Positions 45,362 through 57,892 of a stretch of 64,000 bases of DNA are shown one piece after another. How positions within the stretch are numbered: position 1 is the stretch's first letter; every line of letters begins with the position of its first letter. Source of the stretch: Xenopus tropicalis (lineage: Eukaryota > Chordata > Amphibia > Anura > Pipidae); assembly GCF_000004195.4 (NCBI RefSeq), contig NC_030677.2:64690222-64754221 (forward strand), read 5' to 3'. The notes beneath the pieces are model-generated. The model was not told the DNA's origin and did not search any database. It saw only the letters and a list, made by a program, of their open reading frames with translations. The translations under genes were made by a program, and so were the position numbers.

Positions 45362-46120
45362 AATGGATAAAAATTGATTACTAAAATACTTAAAATGTTG
45401 AAAATCCACCTCTCATTGGCTTCTACGGGCCCAATAAAAAGTGACTGTATATGGCATCTTACAGCAGCCCTTTTGGTATATGCCAGTATTCACAGACTGC
45501 CAGTCTGGGCCAGATTAGATCACTGTTTTTTGGGGGGTCTCAGCAGAACAAATGTAACTTAACAGTGGTTTCAATAGAACAAATGATTAATTTCATCTTC
45601 TGGGTGACTTTAATTTAAAATACCACTAGCCTGGTCATACATTTATGAGTAAATATATAGATGAATGAAAAGCAATGTAATAGAATATACTAAAGTAAAT
45701 TTGAAGGCCTGCACTGAAAATTCCAAGTATAACCTGCTATCATACCTTTACATATATAGAGTACTTGAAAGTATTTTTCCTGGTCCCTGGTGTGTTTGAT
45801 TACTAATCAAACACAATAACCCACTAAGCCGGTGTATGTGATATTTTGTGCAATTCTGCACTTGCGTCCAGTGGGATGTGCGGGATGTGCCAAAGGAAGC
45901 AGAATGTCTTGCCAAAAAATATTGTTGTGTGCTTCACTTTTTTGATGTGTGAGACAATTATTTTTTATGCTTGTCACTTTTCCGTTGTAAATTTAGCAGG
46001 CCTTCATGGTGGAGAACATACAGACAGCATACGGCAGTCAGTACATACAGTGACACATTGTTGGCACTGCTCCTACAGTCTGGCTGAGGTGTGAACAGGT
46101 GAACAGTGTGGGCGCTTACA

Positions 46121-46212
46121 CTCAATACAGGATTTAAAGGTGTAAACAACACAGGGGGTTACAGGTGTAAACAATACAGGGATTTACAGCCAGAAGGTGT
46201 AAACAATGCAGT
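46121..46212. repeat. Minisatellite-like GGTGTAAACAAYACAGG repeat
   Basis: Three imperfect units of about 30 bp share GGTGTAAACAAYRCAG and GGRTTTACAG. Just downstream, TCTGGCCCGCGGGACTCC (about 46289-46306) looks like the end of an hAT-like element, so the minisatellite may be its internal part. Confidence 0.55.
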
Positions 46213-48465
46213 TAAAATCAGTACTGATACCATTTAAAGCTTACACAAAGGTAAGTGGTCACAGCAGCAGACAGGTGGCGGGGGGGCATCTGGCCCGCGG
46301 GACTCCAGTTAGGCAGCATTGGCCTAAAAGATCAGGCAGACATTAAGGATGCACAGCAACTACCTGAAATGGTGTCAGATAGACTTTCGTGCAATTGCAT
46401 CTCATTTGCAACTAACAGTTGTGTTCATTTTGGCAAATTAGACACAATTGTGTCAGGCACAGTGCCACTTTAGAACTGCAACAATGCTGGAATTCTGGGG
46501 GAAAGTGCTGCATTGTTGGAAAAAACTAAGGCATTAGTGCTCAAAATTGCACTTTATTCACTTCACTTGTGGACATAAATAACCACTAATGTGTGGCCCT
46601 CTTATGTGTTTAGGGATACCCCCTGAAATTTGCATGTTGGCTAACCACTTAAGTACATCTTCTAGGTTAGTTTTTTAAATGTTTAAGCATATTTCTCTAT
46701 ACGCACAGTGGTTCAGTGTCATTTCTGCTTTATGTTTTATTTTATGGTCTTCTGTGTTTCAGTAGGTATCCAACCACTAGCAAAAAACCTACTGGTAGGC
46801 TAACTGGCTTGTGATGAAACACATCATTTTGAATGTAAGCTTTGCTGAGCAGGGATGATTAATTATATCTTAATTTAAGATTAAGTTGTCAGCATTATCT
46901 AATTAAAATGTAGTTAAAACTATACTATTTGAAGTATTTAACACATTGCCTGTCTGATCTCAATTACCCATCTCAAATAATTTTCTAACACCCCCTCTAC
47001 ACTTTTCACTTCTTTTATTCTACCAGCCCACTGCTGGATTAAACCAATGCCAATGGGGGAGATGCACTTAGCACAACTGCACTGTGCCACCGCAATTGCA
47101 TCTGTTTCGCCAAAATTACTCAAACTGTGTGTGGAAATGCAAGGAGCACATTTTGATGCAAACACCTTTAATGAAAGTGGTTTTACACAACTAAAGGCAC
47201 TGCACTGACTGCCTGCAGGTAAAGTACTTGTACTTGTAGACATACATGAACCCTATTGTCTTTCTTCCTCCATGTTCCATAGATCTAAGCAGCATAATGC
47301 TCCTAACTTTCAGTATTATGAACAAACCCATTTCCTGCACTGCTCAGTTCTACATGCCGAAAATGACATCTGACAGCATGTGGGATTCATTTCCTGTGCA
47401 ATTTAAGATAAGCCACCCCTATAATGGACCTTGTTTTACATAGGAGAGTTTTTTAAGCCCTACTAGCACACTTTCATTCCTTGTAAAACCAGGATTTCCT
47501 TCAGACCCTCATGGTTGCTGAGATAATCTGAAAAATGGTATAATATAGCACAGAATTCTCAGATTGAGGCTGGGTTTATTTTGCTGTACGTTGTGATAAA
47601 CTTGGAAAGATCTGGTTTTGCAAAAATAAGGCCTATTGTAAGAGCTGGACCGGCTTCCTGTGAACTACACTGTAATGTGCATCATGGGACGATGTATGAG
47701 ATCTATATATTCAGCATATTTAGTATAAATCATAGTCATATATATTCAGCAGCAATGTTACTGACATTTTGTGGGTAATTTACAAATACTCAGTATTAAC
47801 AACCCTGTTATAATGACGGTGTTGTTAGGTAACTGAAACACAGATGTCAGACAAATGCCAGAATAAACTGGCACAGCACCCTTATTTCTTATTGTTGGCA
47901 GCCTATAATTTTTTGCACATTGGATAAGTATTTAGATTTTGTTGATTTATGCACAACGGAATCCAAATAGACATTGGCCTCTTTGTAGAGAAAAACACAC
48001 AGGATTACTTAGATACAAAATAATTACTATGTGGTGCCTTTTCAAAAAATATCTAACTAAGAGGCCAATATGTGTATCTGGGAAAGAGTTTGATGGGAAT
48101 TTAGAAATCAGACAAGGCAGAGATAAGGAATATTTAGTCATGCAAGAGCAGTGTGTAAAGTGCAATTCTGGATAAAATGTGTCATTTTTTTAACCCACAA
48201 TGCAGCATTTATTGCCAAAATGCCACCCTAATTGCAATTGCAAGGGAAAGTTGTGCTTGGCACAATTGCATCTGAGGTGTCAAAAAACACACAATTGCGC
48301 TATGATACCAGTTCAGCTTTCTGCATTTCCAGCGCTGGTTATACAAATGATGTCTGTGCCCATTTTTTAGGTGCAATTTTGTTGCATGTTTTGACACTGG
48401 ACACAGAAGGAACTCTGGAGCTATTGACACTTGTGCAATTTATCAGAACAGACTAGTGGGCACTC
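46213..48465. other. Region with dispersed CAATTG-rich repeat pieces
   Basis: Segments at about 46385-46545, 47080-47175 and 48190-48440 share words such as GCAATTGCATCT, GCACAATTGCATCTG and CACAATGCAGCATT. They look like diverged copies of one family with no clear ends. No gene is supported. Confidence 0.3.
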
Positions 48466-48830
48466 ATGATGAGCAAATCTGTCCCATTTCGCTTCGCCAT
48501 AAAATTTGTGAAAGAACAAGAAAATTCGCGAAATGGATAAAAATCCGTGAAACACATTTGTTGCACAACTTTTTTGTCGCCTGCGTCTTTTTTTGGCGGC
48601 TGTGTCTTATTTTTGTCGCCCACGCCCATTTTGATATCACTGCGCCCAATTTTGACGCAACCACACCCAACTTTTCCGCGGCCGCACACATTTTTGACGG
48701 GACCACACCCAACTGTGTCATGGCCGCGCCCATTTTTGATGTGCCCATGCAGCACATTTTCACAGAAGTTTTGCAAAACAATTTGCCAATGACGAAATGC
48801 GGAAATTCTCTGCGAATCAACAAAATGCAC
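48466..48830. repeat. TGATGAGC-type MITE region
   Basis: Begins ATGATGAGCAAATCTGTCCC, the end shared with 57395, 58727 and the palindrome tip at 58778. It then runs through alternating TTTTTGTCGC and CGCCCATTTTGA words, and ends near GCGGAAATTCTCTGCG. All long open frames here are by-products of this simple-structured repeat. Confidence 0.5.
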
Positions 48831-49573
48831 AAGTGCAAGAAGTGGCTTTGGACTCTAAATTGGACTACTGAAACTTCCGAAATTTAGCTTGAAAACTGCA
48901 CATGAAGCATTAAATGACCCCCAACAGTGTTATTTAGGGAGAATAGAACCTGAAAGTTAAACTATTTATGTGCAAAATTATTTGCCCCCGCTGCTGTCAG
49001 AAACGAAGAGATACAAGCCTTTGCACCTGATGTGAGAAACACAAAAATTCCATCTGCAAATGGCACAATGGAGGGGCAAGTTTCCCCCGATGTGAAGGGC
49101 AGCATGTCTTTCAAAATTTTGCTCATTACTATCGGATAGGTGAAAATGGTAAATGTATGGCTCCCTAAGGGATTAAAGTTTTTACCAATTATTTCACCTT
49201 ATTTACCACTCAAGGCAGGTTTATTATGGTCAATTTTGGAAAAATGATGTAAAAAAGTGAGTGAGCTTTTCTGCATTATTGTACCTGAACCTGACCTTAA
49301 TATCAAAATGAATCTGCCCTTAGTTTAATCTATTAAAATTATACCATTGGGGATAGGTTGGATCTGACACATTTATATTTGTGCTGCATTCCATACTATC
49401 TAGATTCTATGGTAAAAGTGTTAACCTGTGTCTACACTGAAAACAAGATTTAGGTCAAACTATATAAATGGATCAAATGTTCGGTCCTCTAGCCTAGCTC
49501 TTTGTTTAATGCAAATTTTAACCCATTATGCTGGTACATTTTGTACTGTGATTGTGTATTAGGGTTGGGGGCC

Positions 49574-50149
49574 TTAAAGAGCAAGGATAGCCTTCTACTA
49601 AAGCCCTTAATATATTGTAGAGCCCCCTTGCCTGTAGCAGATCGCCAACTTTTTTTTTTTTAAAATAATCCTCCCTTGTCCCAAAATGTGCCTTCAAACT
49701 TCCCTCTCTTTGCACTCTGTGGTGGCCACCATGTTGGATATTTCCCCCGGCTCCCCCAGCATCGTCCCTGCACAACCAAACCCCCCCCCCGCTCGCACCC
49801 CCCCACGACCTAACACCCCCAACCCGCAGCGCTCGCCTGTTCGTTCTGTCCTTCTGATCGCTCCTCATTCTGTGTCCTCTGGTAGGACAGGGGAGGGGGG
49901 AGCGCGCACGCTTTTCAGCAGCAAACAGCAATGCACATGCGCCGCCTACAGTGTCCCGGTCACACAGTCAATGCAGGAGTGAGGCATTATGGGAATCCTC
50001 TTTAACCAGCTCAGCGTTTTTTCTTCCTGTTTGGCTTCAGATCTTCTGAACAGGTGAAATATGGGGAGACTTAATGGCACTATTGAGACAACTGAAGGTA
50101 TGCTTGCAGCTTGAGATTAACTCTTTATTAGCCTTTCCTTCTCCTTTAA
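49574..50149. repeat. T2/Kolobok-like MITE interrupted at its TTAA edge
   Basis: Left TTAAAGAGCAAGGATAGCC is a diverged form of the family end; right GCCTTTCCTTCTCCTTTAA (50131-50149) is canonical. The C-rich interior and GGCATTATGGGAATCC match 38884-39263. Its right TTAA is also the left target site of the piggyBac-like element that follows. Confidence 0.6.
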
Positions 50150-50499
50150 CCCTTTAAATGCCAACGACGTACGGCGTACGTCGTGGCATTAAAAGGCTTT
50201 ATCTGCCAACGACGTGCGCCGTACGTCGTTTGGCAGATAAACATACTCTCTGCAGAAGCGGCATGTGTCGCTTCCGCAGAGAGCTTTTAAGCATGACAGC
50301 CCCCTGGGCAACGAGCCAGGGGGGCTGTCAGGCCGGCCCTGCAACGCGATCATTGCAGGGCCTCCCCCCCAAGCAGCAGACGCATCGCATCGCGTCTGCT
50401 GCTTACTGCCGGCTTCCTGCTTCCTCCCTAGCCGCCGCCCACGCGAGTTCACGCGGGATGGAGGGCAGAACTGCAGCACCAGGACCAGGCAAACTTGAA

Positions 50500-50740
50500 G
50501 ACAGGTATTTATACACACTTACACACACTTACATACACTTACATACATGTACACACACATACAGCACACAATTTTACAGTTTTTTGGGGTTTTTTTTTTT
50601 TTTTTGCACACTTATATACACCTATATACACCTATATGCACTCATATACACTCATATACACACTTACACACTGTCACACAACTTTTACACATGCACACAC
50701 ATGTATAAACAAACACTTTTTTTTTTTAATTTTTTAATTT
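50500..50740. repeat. ACACTTATA/CATACACA simple-sequence tract
   Basis: Imperfect repeats of TACACACTTACA and CACTTATATACACC on one strand, broken by a T-run. The open frames rich in Thr-Tyr-His arise from it. Confidence 0.7.
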
Positions 50741-50990
50741 TTTTTACCACTTTGTTTTTAGTTTCTTTTCCTTAAAAACTGTTTATTATGACAGCGTGAC
50801 TATTGGATAAGATATTCTGACCACTAATTACGCTGTTGTGTGACTTATTTTGTTGTTTCACTAATTTGCACAATTTTTGTGGTTTTATTGCATTTTTATC
50901 CCTGTATTAGTATTCCTGATCTGTTTTTAGCGTAGCTTTGCCATGTGTAACTTTGGTGTAGAAAAATAACTTTATCTATTTTGAATTCCT

Positions 50991-53900
50991 CAGAATGTGT
51001 ACTTTCCAAAAATATATGGTTTTCTGGGTTTTTCTGTTTAGTTTGGGGGTGTTACAGCACATAATACACTGACAGGGGGCTCTGTGTGCAAAAGCTGGGT
51101 TGGCAGGCTAGAAATGCATATGCGCTATTTTCATTTTGGGGTCAGTACACACCACAGACTTTGGTATATCTATGCATATTGGGCATCAAACTGTTCAGTA
51201 GGCCTCTGGTGTTTCTATTTGGGGTGGTTTGCCTTTGTACGCAAGAAATTGTGTGAGATAAATGTGGCAAATCGCAACATTTTTAGGCGATTTTCTGAAA
51301 TGTCATAAAAACCACTAACTTTAGGAAAGCTTTGCGGCTTGGTACTTTGGTGTAGAAAGAACTCTTTACCCATGTTGGATTTGTCAGAATGTGTACTTTC
51401 CAAAAATATATGGTTTTCTGGGTTTTTCTGTATAGTTTGGGGGTGTTACAGCACATAATACGCTGACAGGGGGCTCTGTGTGCAAAAGCTGAGTTGGCAC
51501 GCTAGAAATCCATATGCGCTATTTTCATTTTGGGGTCAGTACACACCACAGACTTTGGTATATCTATGCGTACTGGGCATCAAACTTTTCAGTAGGCCTC
51601 TGGTGTTCCTATTGGGGGTGATTTGCCTTTGTACGCAAGAAATTGTGTGAGATAAATGTGGCAAATCACAACATTTTTAGGCGATTTTCTGAAATGTCAT
51701 AAAAACCACTAACTTTAGGAAAGCTTTGCGGCTTGGTACTTTGGTGTAGAAAGGACTCTTTACCCATGTTGGATTTGTCAGAATGTGTACTTTCCAAAAA
51801 TATATGGTTTTCTGGGATTTTCTGTATAGTTTGGGGGTGTTACAGCACATAATACGCTGACAGGGGGCTCTGTGTGCAAAAGCTGAGTTGGCAGGCTAGA
51901 AATCCATATGCGCTATTTTCATTTTGGGGTCAGTACACACCACAGACTTTGGTATATCTATGCATATTGGGCATCAAACTGTTCAGTAGGCCTCTGGTGT
52001 TTCTATTTGGGGTGATTTGCCTTTGTACGCAAGAAATTGTGTGAGATAAATGTGGCAAATCACAACATTTTTAGGCGATTTTCTGAAATGTCATAAAAAC
52101 CACTAACTTTAGGAAAGCTTTGCGGCTTGGTACTTTGGTGTAGAAAGGACTCTTTACCCATGTTGGATTTGTCAGAATGTGTACTTTCCAAAAATATATG
52201 GTTTTCTGGGTTTTTCTGTATAGTTTGGGGGTGTTACAGCACATAATACACTGACAGGGGGCTCTGTGTGCAAAAGCTGAGTTGGCAGGCTAGAAATCCA
52301 TATACGCTATTTTCATTTTGGGGTCAGTACACACCACAGACTTTGGTATATCTATGCATATTGGGCATCAAACTGTTCAGTAGGCCTCTGGTGTTTCTAT
52401 TTGGGGTGATTTTCCTTTGTACGCAAGAAATTGTGTGAGATAAATGTGGCAAATCGCAACATTTTTAGGCGATTTTCTGAAATGTCATAAAAACCACTAA
52501 ATTTAGGAAAGCTTTGCGGCTTGGTACTTTGGTGTAGAAAGGACTCTTTACCCATGTTGGATTTGTCAGAATGTGTACTTTCCAAAAATATATGGTTTTC
52601 TGGGTTTTTCTGTATAGTTTGGGGGTGTTACAGCACATAATACGCTGACAGGGGGCTCTGTATGCAAAAGCTGAGTTGGCAGGCTAGAAATCCATATACG
52701 CTATTTTCATTTTGGGGTCAGTACACACCACAGACTTTGGTATATCTATGCATATTGGGCATCAAACTGTTCAGTAGACCTCTGGTGTTCCTATTGGGGG
52801 TGATTTGCCATTGTACGCAAGATATTGTGTGAGATAAATGCAGCAAACTGCAACATTTTTAGGCAATTTTCTGAAATATCATAAAAATCGGCAAACTTAG
52901 GAAACCTTTGCGGCTTGGTACTTTGGAGTAGAAAGACATGGGTACCCATTATAGATTCGAGGGAATGTGTACTTTCCAAAAATATATGGCTTTCTGGGGT
53001 GAGCATACTTTTTTGTAGCATTATCCCACATAAAGGATGTAAATGTGTTTATTTTCTGAAATGACGCATCATATGGGGGTATGTTCCCACTGGGGCCCCT
53101 ACATGCCACATATTTAGGTAAACCTATACATATTGGTCATCAAACTGTTCAGTGGACCCCTGGCGTTCAGATTTAGGGTGTTTTATCTTGGTACCTAATG
53201 CTATGTGGGAGATAAGATGCTGCAAAGTGGAAGCTTTGAGCGGATTTTTGGAAATGTCATCAAAATTGCTAACTTTCTAAATGCTTTGCGGCTTGGTACT
53301 TTGGAGTAGAAAGACACGGGTACCCATTTTAGATTCGGGGGAATGTGTACTTTCCAAAAATATATGACTTTCTGGGGTGAGTGTACTTTTTACTAGCTTT
53401 ATCCCACATATAATGATGCAAATGTGTTGATTTTGCAGGAGCTGAAATGACAGAAATGATAGATCATAGGGGGGCATGTTCACATTGGGGCCCCTACATG
53501 CCACATACTTAGGTAAACCTATACATATTGGGCATCAAACTGTTCAGTGGACCCCTGGTGTTCAAATTTAGGGTGTTTTATCTTGGTACCTAATGTTATG
53601 TGGGAGATAAGGTGCTGGAAACTGGAAGCTATGAAGGGATTTTTGGAAATTTCATCAAAATTTCTAACTTTCTAAATGCTTTGCGGCTTGGTACTTTGGA
53701 GTAGAAAGACAGGGGTACCCATTTTAGATTCGGGGGAATGTGTACTTTGCAAAAATATATGACTTTCTGGGGTGAGTGTACTTTTTACTAGCTTTATCCC
53801 ACATATAATGATGTAAATGTGTTGATTTTGCAGGAGCTGAAATGACAGAAATGATAGATCATAGGGGGGTATGTTCACATTGGGGCCCCTACATGCCACA

Positions 53901-54960
53901 TACTTAGGTAAACCTATACATATTGGGCATCAAACTGTTCAGTGGACCCCTGGCGTTCAGATTTAGGGTGTTTTATCTTGGTACCTAATGCTATGTGGGA
54001 GATAAGGTGCTGGAAACTGGAAGCTTTGAAGGGATTTTTGGAAATTTCATCAAAATTGCTAACTTTCTAAATGCTTTGCGGCTTGGTACTTTGGAGTAGA
54101 AAGACATGGGTACCCATTTTAGGTTCGGGGGAATGTGTACTTTCCAAAAATATATGACTTTCTGGGGTGAGCATACTTTTTACTAGCTTTATCCCACATA
54201 TAATGATGTAAATGTGTTGATTTTGCAGGAGCTAAAATGACAGAAATGATAGATCATATGGGGGTATGTTCACATTGGGGCCCCTACATGCCACATACTT
54301 AGGTAAACCTATACATATTGGGCATCAAACTGTTCAGTGGACCCCTGGCGTTCATATTTAGGTTGTTTTATCTTGGTACCTAATGCTATGTGGGAGATAA
54401 GGTTCTGGAAACTGGAAGCTATGAAGGGATTTTTGGAAATTTCATCAAAATTGCTAACTTTCTAAATGCTTTGTGGCTTGGTACTTTGGAGTAGAAAGAC
54501 ACGGGTACCCATTTTAGGTTCGGGGGAATGTGTACTTTCCAAAAATATATGACTTTCTGGGGTGAGCATACTTTTTACTAGCTTTATCCCACATATAATG
54601 ATGTAAATGTTTTGATTTTGCAGGAGCTAAAATGACAGAAATGATAGATCATATGGGGGTATGTTCACATTGGGGCCCCTACATGCCACATACTTAGGTA
54701 AACCTATACATATTGGGCATCAAACTGTTCAGTGGACCCCTGGCATTCATATTTAGGGTGTTTTACTTGGTTACTTTATGACCTGTAGGAGATAAGATAC
54801 TATAGACTCGAAGCTTTGAAGCAATTTTTTTAAAACTTCACAAATTTTGATAAAAACCTATAACTTTAGGAAAGCATTGCGACTTGGCAGTTTGGAGTAG
54901 ACAGACAATTGTGCCTACTCTGGATTCCCCAGAATCTGTTCTTTCCAGAAATGTGTAATT
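50991..54960. repeat. Tandem array of about ten 394/395-bp units in two subtypes
   Basis: The anchor CAGAATGTGTACTTTCCAAA or GGGAATGTGTACTTTCCAAA recurs at 50991, 51385, 51779, 52173, 52567, 52971, 53339, 53734, 54129 and 54524, with spacings 394, 394, 394, 394, 404, 368, 395, 395, 395. Units 1-5 (subtype A) contain GGGTTTTTCTGTATAGTTTG and TACAGCACATAATACGCTGA. Units 7-10 (subtype B) contain TGGGGTGAGTGTACTTTTTA and GACAGAAATGATAGATCATA. Unit 6 is a hybrid that starts as A and changes to B, with abnormal lengths on both sides. A degenerate unit fades out near 54960. The period is not a multiple of three and all frames close, so it is not coding. Confidence 0.9.
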
Positions 54961-55458
54961 TTCTGGTATAAACCTTCTGTTAGTGGAAGTTTTGGCCTTG
55001 AAATCTAAAGTATGCAGCTTTGTGAAGCAGTGCTTTGGAAATTTGGTAGTGTACTGCTGGGAGTTTTTGACCTATACAAGTGAGAATTCTCCATAAAATT
55101 ATATATATTTGGTATTGGCACATATAGGAGACATGGGACTTTCCAAATCAGTTGTATTTTTGTGCATAAAATAATTTTTGTTTCTGGTATGTGTGTTTAT
55201 ATTGTGAAAAATATGATTTTTTTTTAATTTTTAGACATTTGGAAGCCTATATCTTGTTACAGAATTGGAATTACACCAAAATTCTACCATATTTTGAAAG
55301 CTTAGTTTGTCCTGAAAAAAACAATATATTGTTTTCCTGGGTAAACTAAAAGTCCCCCCGAGGAAAGGCCCCTAAAGTGAAACAGTGCAAAATGTTCAAA
55401 TACTGTCTGGCAATACAAGTTCCGCTTTAACCAAAACGGCTGGCAGTGAAAGGGTTAA

Positions 55459-56613
55459 AGTCCTCCCTTGGGTAGATCATCTCGAAAATCTGACCTTTAA
55501 AGTAACACATCAACAATACTCTGTCATCAAAAGCACAGGTCAGCTTACAAACTGGTCTCATGGATTTAAAAAAATAGGAAATATAAAAAAGGAGGTTGTT
55601 CCCCACAGTTCTTTGTTTTTGCTGAGAATGTGCAATGTGCACTGTGCACCAATGGTTAGGCAGTGGCTAAGATACACATCTCACATCATGATTACCATTG
55701 AGAAGACGTTTGAGGTTTGTGCTCAAAATGAATGAGCCCCGTTTCCTCTAAAGTCTTTATTTAAAACTTCTCCCCTATGCCAAGCTACCACACAATGTGA
55801 GCCGCATTTAGTTTGCTGAGCAGATATTAGTTTTGTAAAACAACCACAAAGACGTGCAAGGATATTATGTTCTATGTTCCCTTGTTAAAATAAAGTATTA
55901 TTATTATTACATCTGCAAAAGTCATTATGCTGAAAGAACCCTTCAGAAATGCAACATATATCTCCTAAAGATAGCTACAATGAAAATAATAGAAAAATAA
56001 AGCACATTTTGCTTATATTACTCAAGACTGACATCTGGATAGGAAGAGGGCTTTAGCTGGTATTTTTACATTGTGTGATTGTTCCCAATAACACTTTGCA
56101 GTGAGAGCAATATGTGGTTAGAAATACAGAAATGGTCAAGAATAACAAGAATACACTCGCTTTTCATGGTTATCCAAAAAATGACATCTGCCAAATATGC
56201 TAATTGGGGATTACCAATCCAAGAATCTCAGTAGAGTTTGCCAACTCAAGGCTTCTCAAAATATTTGCCAAATGCTTAAGCAAAGAAAAATGATTGTAAG
56301 GATACAAAATGCCAAACTACTTAAAATCTTTAGATTTATGTTTTAGATTAGTGTTTGGAAAATTGCACGCTAATATATTCTACTGCTATTTGTAGTAATA
56401 AACATTTGTAGAATCTTTGCAAATCCAAAAGTTTCAACAATAATGGATATGGTCATGGATATTATATAGTAGAATGGCAGCTAATGTGCTATGCCTGTAG
56501 CCATGTTACTGCTATTTGCTTCCTACTTGTCTCTACCTGGAATTACTTTAGTCAGTAGCCGTGAAATTATTTTTTATAATGCATCACCAAAACCTGCCCA
56601 GTAGGGCCTACTA
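55459..56613. other. No recognised feature
   Basis: AT-rich. The open frame beginning at 55385 straddles the transposon edge and is not a gene. Confidence 0.4.
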
Positions 56614-57027
56614 CTTACATAGTTATATAGTTACATAGGGTTGAAAAAAGAGTCCATCAAGTTCAACCCTTCCAAGGGAACCCGGCACACACAACCTATA
56701 CTTACCAATCTATACACTCACATACATAAACTATATATATAACCACTAATACTAACTGTAGATATTAGTATCACAATAGCCTTGGATACTATGCTTGTTC
56801 AATAACTCATCCAGGCCCCTCTTAAAGGCATTAACAGAATCTGCCATTACCACATCTCTAGGAAGGGCATTCCCCAACCTCTCTGCCCTCACCGTGAAAA
56901 ACCACCTACGCTGCTTCAAATGGAAGCTCCTTTCCTCTAATCTAAAGGGGTGACCTCTGGTGCGCTGATCGCTTTTATGGGAAAACACAACACCCCCTAT
57001 CTGCCTATAATCCCATCTAATGTATTT
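56614..57027 (-). mobile_element. CR1/L2-like LINE, short 3' fragment
   Basis: Same orientation and tail as 13744: CTTACATAGTTATATAGTTACAT and GGGTTGAAAAAAGAGTCC, then a 79-codon frame (56752-56988) covering only the last part of ORF2 (GHPFRLEERSFHLKQRRWFF to NIYS). The 14-kb copy is nearly identical over the shared part. 5' truncation is near 57027. Confidence 0.8.
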
Positions 57028-57039
57028 ATAGTGTACTTA

Positions 57040-57282
57040 GAGGCAGATTTATCAACATTCTGATTTTAGCAGTTTTAGAGTTTTTTGAAACCACAAATAA
57101 ACTAATTTCCACTAAAACCACAAATGTCTAGCCATTTCTCATAACATCCGAATTGAAAGAGCACATATTTATTAAAATGTTGAACACTAAAACCTCTAAT
57201 AGTTTTTTACATTTTCATAAGATTTGTCTTAGATTTTCCATGGCTCACGGAAAAAAAATACAAACATTAGTAAATCTGCCCC
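57040..57282. repeat. Harbinger-like MITE
   Basis: TTA precedes GAGGCAGATTTATCAACATT, and the right end is AGTAAATCTGCCCC followed by TGA. It shares the CCACTAAAACCACAAATGTC block with 14926-15360. It is inserted immediately beside the truncated LINE. Confidence 0.6.
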
Positions 57283-57394
57283 TGAATGCCTGTAAATTGG
57301 GTGGGATTTGTGTCCTCATGTGCCCAGGCCGTTTGTCCCTATTTCATTTATTTATTTTTTTGTATTTAGTAATAATGGGAATGGGTTGGCCTAG

Positions 57395-57800
57395 GTGTAG
57401 TGATGAGATCTGTCCCATTTTGCTTTGATAAAAAATGCTCCAAATGGCAGGAAAATTCACAAAAAACAGTAAAAATACACAAAAAGCTAAGTCAATGGAA
57501 GTTTTTTTTTTTCGCCCATAGCAACTTTTTTTTAATTTTAGTTCAAAATACAATGAAGTGTGCATTTTTTCACTGCTAGTGATGAGTAAATTTTTTAGCC
57601 AGACATGGATTTGAGCAAAATTTTGCATTTCACAATATGCAAATTTTTTTTTTTTTGCAAAACTTTGCCAAAAATTTGCAGAGACAAAAATGTCGCCTAG
57701 ACAAAAAAGACACAGAAACAAAAAGTCACTGTAAAAAAAATACCCATTGACTTTAATGCATTTGGAGTAAGAAAAAAAAATTGTCAACTGTCAAAATTGT
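57395..57800. repeat. TGATGAG-type MITE pieces
   Basis: GTGATGAGATCTGTCCCATT (57398) and AGTGATGAGTAAATTTTTTA (about 57577) are two end-like blocks of this family, followed by A/T-homopolymer-rich DNA with GACAAAAAAGACACAG words. Element boundaries are unclear. Confidence 0.4.
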
Positions 57801-57892
57801 TAAGACAAATTGTGTGAGATAAATGTGTCAGATCACAACATTTTTAGGCAATTTTCAGAAATATCATAAAAAACGATCTCTTTAGGAAAGCT

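Larger units (their letters stand above)
50150..55454. mobile_element. piggyBac-like non-autonomous element containing a tandem array
   Basis: TTAA at 50146-50149 and 55455-55458 flank terminal repeats CCCTTTAAATGCCAACGACG (left) and, inverted, CCCTTTCACTGCCAGCCGTT (right). A TTAA target with CCCTTT ends is the signature of piggyBac-superfamily transposons. The left 350 bp is CpG-rich with subterminal hairpins (ACGACGTACGGCGTACGTCGT as one near-perfect palindrome). There follows a CATACACTTACA-type simple tract, the tandem array at about 50991-54960, and a 500-bp unique right part. No transposase frame is present in 5.3 kb, so it needs an enzyme in trans. Confidence 0.75.

Noticed and set aside
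46938..47243. 101-codon minus-strand frame with several cysteines
   Set aside because: It overlaps the diverged CAATTG-rich repeat and has no recognisable domain or splice context.
48453..48887. Overlapping 124-143-codon frames on both strands
   Set aside because: All fall in a simple-structured repeat with alternating TTTGTCGC and CGCCCATTTTGA words; no start context, motif or splice sites.
50158..50775. 205-codon plus-strand frame at the left end of the piggyBac-like element
   Set aside because: The first part crosses subterminal hairpins and the last half is a translated simple-sequence tract; no transposase motif (such as the piggyBac DDD core) is present.
51215..53899. Repeated 62-76-codon minus-strand frames with similar peptides
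   Set aside because: They recur because the DNA unit is tandemly repeated; the 394/395-bp period is not a multiple of three and each frame closes within the unit.
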